From: an uncultured Eubacteriales bacterium
GTDB taxonomy: Bacteria > Bacillota > Clostridia > Peptostreptococcales > Anaerovoracaceae
Direction of reading: 5' to 3'
Assembly (NCBI GenBank): GCA_959021945.1
Contig: CAUEYG010000046.1
Location: 1 to 8,290, forward strand
DNA length: 8,290 nt
Position numbers and translations under genes: made by a program. Shown piece by piece: positions 1 through 5,105 of the stretch. The notes below the pieces were generated by a model, which worked only from the letters and a program-made list of their open reading frames with translations, was not told where the DNA came from and made no database searches. The stretch's first letter is position 1. Each line of letters opens with the position of its first letter.

Positions 1-241
1 AAGATTCTTTTGTGACAGTTTCCTCTTCCTTTGCAGTGCTGGGCTCTGTGTTGGCCGTTTTGTCCTGAGCCGGTTCTGTGCTTTGCTCTTTTTCCTGAGA
101 AGGGCTGCTGGCAGCAGAGCTTTCCCCTACAGTGCTATCAGTTCCCTGAGTGCCTTCCTCTGCCTGTACTGTTAGAGGAAATGCCCCTATGATCAATGTA
201 AGAGCTAAAAGCATGGCTAACATTTTTTTCGTTTTTTTCAT
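1..241 (-). CDS. Secreted protein with signal peptide and low-complexity linker (partial, C-terminus beyond window)
   Basis: Eighty codons are visible; the rest lies left of the window, so the function cannot be assigned. The N-terminus (MKKTKKMLAMLLALTLIIGA...VQAEE) is a classic Sec signal peptide: a lysine-rich n-region, a hydrophobic core at residues 7-22 and a likely signal peptidase I site after VQA near residue 27. There is no lipobox cysteine. What follows is rich in Ser, Thr, Glu, Gln, Pro and Ala, typical of a flexible linker at the start of a cell-wall or secreted protein of Gram-positive bacteria. The only in-frame ATG near the signal peptide start is at 241-239, but the strong AAGGAGG sequence lies 25 nt upstream (273-267), much further than usual. 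No in-frame start codon sits at a normal distance from it. The gene lies downstream of the Pip-like gene on the same strand, but a possible own promoter is present in the 127-bp gap. Confidence 0.75.
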   Translation of the reverse strand, partial: MKKTKKMLAMLLALTLIIGAFPLTVQAEEGTQGTDSTVGESSAASSPSQEKEQSTEPAQDKTANTEPSTAKEEETVTKES

Positions 242-303
242 AAGATCTTTGGTATAGTACCTTGAACCTCCTTATCGTGAATTTCTCAACTTGCATCTAA
301 ACC

Positions 304-312
304 AATATAACA
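304..312 (-). promoter_or_regulatory. Possible extended -10 promoter for the secreted protein gene
   Basis: Read on the minus strand, the bases are TG-T-TATATT, an extended -10 element with a 5/6 match to TATAAT. No convincing -35 box lies 16-18 bp upstream. Transcription would start near 297, giving a leader of about 55 nt that contains the AAGGAGG site. The call is inferred from the consensus only. Confidence 0.35.
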
Positions 313-331
313 TACTCACAGCCATTTTACA

Positions 332-346
332 TTAAGGAATTCTTAA
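332..346. repeat. Short inverted repeat TTAAG-N5-CTTAA
   Basis: Fifteen bp with 5-bp arms around an EcoRI-like centre (TTAAGGAATTCTTAA) lie between the stop of the Pip-like gene and the possible promoter of the secreted protein gene. It sits upstream of that -10 element, where an activator or repressor could bind. It is AT-rich and lacks a T-tract, so it is a poor terminator. Such short AT palindromes also occur by chance. Confidence 0.25.
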
Positions 347-368
347 CTTTTCCTTACCAGCAAAGGCT

Positions 369-2951
369 CTAGGCTAATCCATGTGAATCAATAAAATCAT
401 GGAACGTATGCTTTCCTGCCTTGATTTTCTTAGCCCGCGACAGAAAGAGCCAGATGCTCAGACCTGTGAAAACAAGGAAAATGGCCAGGAGCATAAAGTA
501 ACAAGGCGCTAAGTTTACCTCATCCCCGGAAATGGTGCTGCGGAAACCAACTACTGTATAGCTGAAAGGCAGGAACGGGTTAATATCCGCCACAAAATCA
601 CCGGACAGCTCAATTGGATAAGTCCCGGCAGAGCCTGCCAGCTGCACGATCATGAAGACCAGCATAATAAAGCTTCCCACCCGGCCCAAGAGCGCGTTGA
701 AGAAATTCATCAGCGACATAAAGGCCAGGGCTGCAATACAGGAAAGGAAAATCGTGTTTTTCCAGTCAACTGGCTCAAAGCCACAGATTTTACTGAGGAG
801 CAGCAGCATAACGAGAGCCATTCCAATGGCCAGAGGATAGAGCACGACTGCTTTGCTGAGCCACCAATTAAATCCTGATGTAAGAGTACCCCGGTACTTT
901 GTCAGCGGGTACATGAGGCAGAAGGCCAAAGCGCCTACCCACAGAGCTACAGACATCATATAGGCTGCCATAGCATGGCCGTTGTCCGGCACCGAATGCT
1001 CTTCTGTGCCATCTAACTGAACTGGATTGGCCATCATGTCAATAGAGTCGTCATTAGCTTTATTTTCCGTTACATTCTTCGAACCGTCGGCCAACCCATC
1101 TTTTAGATCAGAGGTGCCGCTCTGCAGCGCTGTCAGCCCGCTAGCCAGAGTACGGGAACCATCTGCAAGAGCCAGAGAACCGCTTTGTAGCTGGTCTGCT
1201 CCATCCTTTAGATCTGCGCTGCCTGCGTTAAGGCTGCCGGAATTTTCCGTCAGCTCCTTTGTTCCCTTGGAAAGCTGCTTGATTCCTGACTGCAAGGTAT
1301 CTGACCCTTTTCCGATTCCCTGTGAAAGGCTGCTGATTCCAGTGCCCACATCGCCGGCTCCCTTTTGCAGAGCTTCATTCTTTTGGGCAAGAGTCGACAA
1401 GCCTGTGGAAACGCTGGAAACTCCGGAAGTATAATTTTTTACACCTGGCAGTAAAGACTGGTCTACATTTTGCTGCAGCTCTGACAAGCCTGTATAAAGG
1501 CTGCTGGCTCCGGGAACCAGCTGGTCCTTAAGAGCTGTATTCACATCTTTAAGGCCTGTAAGAAGACCTTCCACCCCTTGTCCGGTGGCTACTTGCAGCT
1601 CTGCATACTTGCTGTTAAGGGTTCCTGACAAACCTTTGATCTGCTCCAGGGCCTGATCATTAGCTTTGACAGAGGCCGTCTTTTTTACAGTTGTCTTTAC
1701 ATCAATCTGATCTATTTTAGACTGAATGGCGGAAATTTGCTCTCTTTGTTCATCCGATAACTCTGTTTTCTTTAATTCATCCAGCTGCCCCTGCACTGCA
1801 TTGAGTTTTTCCTGAGCAGAGCTATCCCGTTCTTCCACCGTATTGGAGGCAGCAGTTGGAGCATAGCTTTGAATCAATTGGTTCAGCTTACTCAGACCCT
1901 TTCCTAATTCTTGCATAGAGGAAGTCAGATCAGAGACTTGAGACTGGGCTCCTGACAGGCTGGAACCTACTTGCTTCTGCATTTGCTGCAGACCTGAGGA
2001 AAGCTCCTTGCTTCCTGATGTTAATTGTGCGGCCCCTTCTGATAAAGAGGTCATTCCATTGTTCAGCGTGTCGTTATTGGCAATCAGCTGTGCTGCGCCG
2101 TTTTTTGCTGATGTGACCCCTGCAGTATAAGCGGAGATGCCCTCTTTTAGTGAAGCAGAACCTTTTTTTAGCTCCGATGCCCCGGAACTTACCTGTTGTT
2201 TAAAGCTGACAACACCGCTTCCCATTTTATTGACCCCGGAATCCACAGATTTAACGCCTTGGGTATAAGCGGAAATGCCGTTTTTCAGCTGGCTGGCTCC
2301 GTCAGAAAGGGCAGAGCTGCCAGAGGCCAGGGTCCCTAATCCGGTTGTAAGCTGACTGTTTCCTGTAATAAGCTGTTGTTCCCCGTCCAACATATCGTCA
2401 GTGCCCTTTACTGCATCATCCATTCCGTCTGCAATTTCATCAAATCCATCAAAAACAGCAGCTGTATAGGTCCTGGAAACTTCTTCCGAAACACTGGCTC
2501 TAATCTTTTCCATGGCTGATGTGGCCAACTTACTGGCAATATAATTAGTGCCTGGATTGGTTTTGTATTTTAGTTCCATGTCCTTTGGCTGATCATCCAT
2601 TACAGTAGCTGCATTGGCTGAAAAATCTTTCGGAATCGTAATGGTCATATAATATGTGGTATCCTGCAGACCCGCTTCTGCGGTTTTGGCGTCTACAAAA
2701 TGAAAATCCAGTTCGCTGTTTTCCTTTAGATTGTCCGCCAGATCCTTGCCCACAGAAAGGGTTTCCCCCTTATATGTAACAGGCCGGTCTTCGTTGACCA
2801 CGGCTACCGGAAGCTCAGAGAGCCTTCCGTAAGGGTCCCACATAGAAGCAAGGAATAGGGTGCTGTAAATACTTGGTATCAACAAAATGACAGCCAGCGC
2901 TAAAGTAAGCACCGGATTCAGACATAACCCCTTTAACTCTCGTTTTATCAT
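369..2951 (-). CDS. YhgE/Pip family membrane protein (phage infection protein-like)
   Basis: This 860-residue protein has the full YhgE/Pip plan. One N-terminal membrane helix (about 12-36) is followed by the family hallmark WDPYGRLSELPVAVVNED, a large extracellular region, and five C-terminal membrane helices (about 660-682, 700-721, 732-755, 759-783, 818-838) resembling an ABC-2 type membrane domain. The extracellular part (about 170-625) is built of repeated units of the form LxxGxxxLxxG (for example LSDGASQLKNG, LKDGADQLQSG), predicting a long helical stalk. Known relatives are lactococcal Pip, needed for infection by phage c2, and B. subtilis YueB, the SPP1 receptor and type VII secretion component; the physiological role of the wider family is unclear. 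The start at 2951 is preferred because GGGGGAG lies 6 nt upstream. An upstream in-frame ATG at 2999 coincides with the predicted transcription start. The divergent TetR gene probably controls it. Confidence 0.9.
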   Translation of the reverse strand: MIKRELKGLCLNPVLTLALAVILLIPSIYSTLFLASMWDPYGRLSELPVAVVNEDRPVTYKGETLSVGKDLADNLKENSELDFHFVDAKTAEAGLQDTTYYMTITIPKDFSANAATVMDDQPKDMELKYKTNPGTNYIASKLATSAMEKIRASVSEEVSRTYTAAVFDGFDEIADGMDDAVKGTDDMLDGEQQLITGNSQLTTGLGTLASGSSALSDGASQLKNGISAYTQGVKSVDSGVNKMGSGVVSFKQQVSSGASELKKGSASLKEGISAYTAGVTSAKNGAAQLIANNDTLNNGMTSLSEGAAQLTSGSKELSSGLQQMQKQVGSSLSGAQSQVSDLTSSMQELGKGLSKLNQLIQSYAPTAASNTVEERDSSAQEKLNAVQGQLDELKKTELSDEQREQISAIQSKIDQIDVKTTVKKTASVKANDQALEQIKGLSGTLNSKYAELQVATGQGVEGLLTGLKDVNTALKDQLVPGASSLYTGLSELQQNVDQSLLPGVKNYTSGVSSVSTGLSTLAQKNEALQKGAGDVGTGISSLSQGIGKGSDTLQSGIKQLSKGTKELTENSGSLNAGSADLKDGADQLQSGSLALADGSRTLASGLTALQSGTSDLKDGLADGSKNVTENKANDDSIDMMANPVQLDGTEEHSVPDNGHAMAAYMMSVALWVGALAFCLMYPLTKYRGTLTSGFNWWLSKAVVLYPLAIGMALVMLLLLSKICGFEPVDWKNTIFLSCIAALAFMSLMNFFNALLGRVGSFIMLVFMIVQLAGSAGTYPIELSGDFVADINPFLPFSYTVVGFRSTISGDEVNLAPCYFMLLAIFLVFTGLSIWLFLSRAKKIKAGKHTFHDFIDSHGLA

Positions 2952-2957
2952 AAAAAT

Positions 2958-2964
2958 CTCCCCC
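2958..2964 (-). promoter_or_regulatory. Ribosome binding site deciding the start of the Pip-like gene
   Basis: On the minus strand GGGGGAG lies 6 nt before the ATG at 2951-2949. Neither the ATG at 2999 nor the one at 2984 has a Shine-Dalgarno sequence, and the promoter would place +1 close to 2998. The site therefore selects MIKRELKG as the N-terminus. Confidence 0.7.
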
Positions 2965-3004
2965 TTTGTTCCATTCTTTTTCATTGTATTTATCAACAAA
3001 ATAT

Positions 3005-3033
3005 ATTATAATAGACACTCTGATGTTTTACAA
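3005..3033 (-). promoter_or_regulatory. SigA-type promoter of the Pip-like gene
   Basis: On the minus strand TTGTAA (3033-3028), a 17-bp spacer and a perfect TATAAT (3010-3005) are seen. The predicted transcription start is near 2998, about 47 nt before the chosen start codon. Its -35 box lies inside the palindrome at 3023-3037. Confidence 0.7.
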
Positions 3034-3037
3034 ACAT
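3023..3037. promoter_or_regulatory. Candidate TetR-family operator palindrome
   Basis: A perfect inverted repeat, ATGTTT-TAC-AAACAT, has 6-bp arms and a 3-bp centre. It covers the -35 boxes of both divergent promoters, so a bound dimer would block both genes. TetR-family regulators commonly bind palindromes of about 15-20 bp in the region shared with a divergent target gene. Assignment to the adjacent regulator is inference. Confidence 0.55.
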
Positions 3038-3054
3038 TAAATCTACAATACTAT
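3027..3054 (+). promoter_or_regulatory. Candidate promoter of the TetR-family regulator gene
   Basis: TTTACA (3027-3032, 5/6 to consensus), a 16-bp spacer and TACTAT (3049-3054, 4/6) are seen on the plus strand. Transcription would start near 3061, leaving a leader of about 95 nt. The -35 box overlaps the -35 box of the oppositely directed promoter. It is weaker than its partner, as expected for an autorepressed regulator. Confidence 0.45.
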
Positions 3055-3156
3055 GTCTATTTATACACATAAAAGCCAGAAATGACGCGTATTTTTTTGG
3101 CGTGAAAAAGTTGTTTATTTCAGTTAATTCAGTATTTGAGAAAGTGAGAAAAGGGA

Positions 3157-3780
3157 ATGGCACAAAAAACAGACCGCAGAGTCAGGAGGACAAAGGGGCT
3201 GCTGCAGAGCAGTCTTTTGGAACTGATGAAAACAAAACCTGTTAATAGCATTACGATTAAGGAATTGGTAGACTTTGCAGACATTAACCGTTCCACTTTT
3301 TACTTGCATTATCACAGCATTTATGAAATCCTGGAGGAGATGGAGCAGGATCTGCTGGATCAGGTCTGCCAAGTGTTTGACCAATATCCGGATGATTACA
3401 ATGAAGAGGATTCCTTTCCCTTTATCAGCGCTATGCTGCGCATTGTCTTTGATAATATGGAGACCTGCAATATTCTCTTGAGTCCTAAATATGACACAGG
3501 CTTTACTGAAAAAGTACAGGCCCTCCTGGATCAAAAAGTGGCGGAACGGATGCAGCATGTCTTGGGCAGTGATTTTAAGGTTTCCAGCTACCTCTCCTCT
3601 TTTTATATTGCAGGCTGTATGGGAATGCTCCAGACCTGGCAGTTTGATGAAAACAGGCCAAGCCCTGAATATATGGCCCGGCTCTGCTATGGGTTAATTA
3701 TGAATACTGTAAAACAGATGAAACAGGCGGCCAGCGAGCAGAGGGCGCCTTGGGATGAAAGGGGAGTGTGCAATGGGTAA
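3157..3780 (+). CDS. TetR/AcrR family transcriptional regulator
   Basis: The 207-residue product has the usual TetR-family size. The N-terminal DNA-binding domain spans about residues 8-54: a basic RRVRRTKGLLQSSLLELM helix, then the helix-turn-helix SITIKELVDFADINRSTFYL, closed by the family signature HYHSIYEILEEM. The C-terminal ligand and dimer domain is all helical and resembles the TetR_C_7 (DhaS-like) group; the ligand cannot be predicted. An in-frame TGA at 3145-3147 rules out an upstream start. The Shine-Dalgarno match (AAGGG, 3151-3155) is only 1 nt from the ATG, so translation may be weak. It is divergent from the Pip-like gene and overlaps the next gene by 8 nt, so it most likely represses both itself with that partner and the Pip-like gene. 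Confidence 0.9.
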   Translation: MAQKTDRRVRRTKGLLQSSLLELMKTKPVNSITIKELVDFADINRSTFYLHYHSIYEILEEMEQDLLDQVCQVFDQYPDDYNEEDSFPFISAMLRIVFDNMETCNILLSPKYDTGFTEKVQALLDQKVAERMQHVLGSDFKVSSYLSSFYIAGCMGMLQTWQFDENRPSPEYMARLCYGLIMNTVKQMKQAASEQRAPWDERGVCNG

Positions 3781-4528
3781 CAAAATTGTTTCAGGAGCAG
3801 CACTGGCTGCAGGCCTTTTCCTTTTGGCCGATGGGCTGTTTTTAACGGCTATAACTAATTTCAACACAGGAAACATCCTGGTGCTCCTGGCAGGCGTCTT
3901 GTTTACTGCATATGGGATTTGGCATAAAAAAATAAGGGAGAAAACGGCAGGCGGCGTACTGCGTATTGTAAAATATGTGATCATAGCAGTGCTCCTTGCA
4001 GAACTTTGCCTCATTGGATTTCTGGCATACATGGGCCATAGAGACTCTGTAAGCTATGAAGAGGATGCCCTTGTTGTTTTGGGAGCTGCTGTTCATGGCG
4101 ATCAAGTATCCCGCTCTCTGGCCCATAGACTGGATCGGGCGGCAGAATACGCTGAAAAAAATCCCGGCGCAGTCATTGTGGTCACTGGAGGGCAGGGGCC
4201 CCAGGAAGATGTTACAGAAGCAGCTGCTATGGAAACTTACCTGATTGGGAAGGGAGTTTCCCGTGAAAGAATGATCAAGGAAGAACGTGCGACCAGCACG
4301 TATGAAAACTTTAAATTTTCCTTTTCACTGCTTCGTGACAAGTTTGGCGACTCTTATACTTGTGCATATATTACCAATGGATTTCATTTGTACAGAGCAG
4401 GGAAAATTGCAGATTCGGCTGGGGTACAGGCCCAGGGACTGGGCGCTGCAACAGATTGGTATATGGCCCCGGCTTCTTATCTGAGGGAGTCTCTGGCGCT
4501 GATTAAATTCTGGCTGTTGGGACGATGA
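3773..4528 (+). CDS. DUF218/YdcF-SanA family membrane-anchored protein
   Basis: The 251-residue protein has three predicted membrane helices (about 5-25, 33-50, 64-86) and then a DUF218 domain (about 97-240). The family landmarks are present: DALVVLGAAV at the first strand, conserved Arg in SLAHRLDRA, VTGGQG at 137-142, TEA at 148-150, the E-x-ATSTYEN motif at 171-179, and a His in the NGFHLYRA segment near 205. E. coli SanA and ElyC, of the same family, affect envelope integrity and peptidoglycan or carrier-lipid metabolism; the exact reaction here is unknown. The chosen ATG has GGGGAG about 7 nt upstream, whereas an in-frame ATG at 3755 has no ribosome site. It overlaps the regulator gene by 8 nt, indicating translational coupling and shared regulation. 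Confidence 0.85.
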   Translation: MGNKIVSGAALAAGLFLLADGLFLTAITNFNTGNILVLLAGVLFTAYGIWHKKIREKTAGGVLRIVKYVIIAVLLAELCLIGFLAYMGHRDSVSYEEDALVVLGAAVHGDQVSRSLAHRLDRAAEYAEKNPGAVIVVTGGQGPQEDVTEAAAMETYLIGKGVSRERMIKEERATSTYENFKFSFSLLRDKFGDSYTCAYITNGFHLYRAGKIADSAGVQAQGLGAATDWYMAPASYLRESLALIKFWLLGR

Positions 4529-4548
4529 ATGGTTTCCATAGAGCATAA

Positions 4549-4600
4549 ACAAAAGACCGGGTGGCGGCAGAAAATTTTCTGCTAATACCCGGTCTTTTGT
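4549..4600. terminator. Bidirectional compound hairpin terminator between convergent genes
   Basis: A perfect 14-bp outer stem, ACAAAAGACCGGGT (4549-4562) with ACCCGGTCTTTTGT (4587-4600), encloses a second perfect palindrome GCAGAAAATTTTCTGC (4567-4582), separated by 4-nt internal loops on each side. The A- and T-rich ends provide U-runs in both directions. It lies 20 nt after the SanA-like stop and 22 nt before the lipoprotein stop codon, so it can end both transcripts. Confidence 0.92.
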
Positions 4601-4622
4601 AGTTCTTATAGCATATAGCCTG

Positions 4623-5087
4623 TTATTCTTCTGATTCAGACTGTACGATCACTTTGGAAGAATCTCCTTTTACTGCCTGATCCAAAGCAGCGGCGGCTAG
4701 CTGCTTAAAGGTGATCCAGGAAGTGCTGGCTCCTGTCACTGCATCAATATCCTCTGCATTGCCCACCTCTAAAAGCTCAGCAGCATATGTTCTGGTATAC
4801 AAGTTAGGATAGGTTCCGGCAATGGACTCCATATTGCGCATATAATTCATATCCCAGGACTTAATAAAGCCGCTTTCATTTTTCGCATTATATTCCACTG
4901 TAACTAACTGTCCGTTGCTGACACAAATGGAAACAAACTCTTTCCAACCATGAGCGTAGTCAGACATTTCCGCTGAGTAATAACCATCCTGTAGCGCCTC
5001 GTCCTTATTGCCGCAGCCGGTAAAGCCAACGCATAGGAGGACAGCAGCTAAAAGCAGGACTGTGCTTTTTTGCAGTAATCGTTTCAT
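4623..5087 (-). CDS. Lipoprotein with FMN_bind-type covalent flavin motif
   Basis: The 154-residue protein begins with a lipoprotein signal peptide: MKRLLQK, a hydrophobic stretch 9-22, and the lipobox GFTGC with Cys25 as the lipidated residue. The mature part carries the pattern of FMN_bind domains: a DGYYSAEM strand start, LVTVEYNAKNESG, and near the end D115-A-V-T-G-A-S121-T-S, which fits the ApbE flavin-transferase target Dxx[S/T]GA[T/S]. FMN would then be attached to Ser121 by a phosphoester bond. Such proteins serve as surface electron carriers or reductases in Gram-positive bacteria, for example PplA of Listeria, which also contains these domains. It starts 18 nt after the chemoreceptor stop codon with AGGAGGGG in the gap, so the two genes form an operon. 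Covalent flavin and redox function are inferred from the motif. Confidence 0.8.
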   Translation of the reverse strand: MKRLLQKSTVLLLAAVLLCVGFTGCGNKDEALQDGYYSAEMSDYAHGWKEFVSICVSNGQLVTVEYNAKNESGFIKSWDMNYMRNMESIAGTYPNLYTRTYAAELLEVGNAEDIDAVTGASTSWITFKQLAAAALDQAVKGDSSKVIVQSESEE

Positions 5088-5094
5088 TTTCTTT

Positions 5095-5102
5095 CCCCTC
5101 CT
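5095..5102 (-). promoter_or_regulatory. Ribosome binding site of the FMN_bind lipoprotein gene
   Basis: AGGAGGGG on the minus strand lies 7 nt before the ATG and begins 3 nt after the TAG stop of the chemoreceptor gene. The arrangement favours re-initiation by the same ribosomes. Confidence 0.75.
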
Positions 5103-5105
5103 CTA

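Larger units (their letters stand above)
3010..3061. repeat. Outer inverted repeat AATAGACA / TGTCTATT flanking the divergent promoter region
   Basis: Perfect 8-bp arms lie at 3010-3017 and 3054-3061, 44 bp apart, which is about four helical turns. The left arm abuts the -10 box of the Pip-like gene; the right arm overlaps the end of the candidate -10 box of the regulator gene. The symmetric placement suggests a second pair of protein binding half-sites or a looped repressor arrangement, but chance resemblance of two AT-rich -10 regions is possible. Confidence 0.35.

Noticed and set aside
332..359. AT-rich inverted repeat after the Pip-like gene as a terminator
   Set aside because: The stem is short and AT-only with no following T-run, so transcription may continue into the secreted protein gene.
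1027..1434. Open frame of 135 codons opposite the Pip-like stalk
   Set aside because: It is the reverse shadow of the repetitive Leu/Gly/Ser region, with no ribosome site and no recognisable protein pattern.
2952..2999. Start of the Pip-like gene at the ATG 2999-2997
   Set aside because: The predicted transcription start is at about 2998 and no ribosome site exists. A leaderless start is possible but far less likely than the GGGGGAG-supported start at 2951.
3076..3106. GCCA...TGGC and ACGC...GCGT around a T-run before the TetR-family gene as a hairpin or attenuator
   Set aside because: The arms are only 4 bp and compete with each other; no stable structure is evident by eye.
3124..3558. Open frame opposite the TetR-family gene
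   Set aside because: It lies on the other strand of a clear TetR gene, covers its own promoter leader, and has no domain or start signal.
3755..3772. Six-residue longer start of the DUF218 gene
   Set aside because: No Shine-Dalgarno before 3755, while the GGGGAG inside that stretch serves the ATG at 3773.
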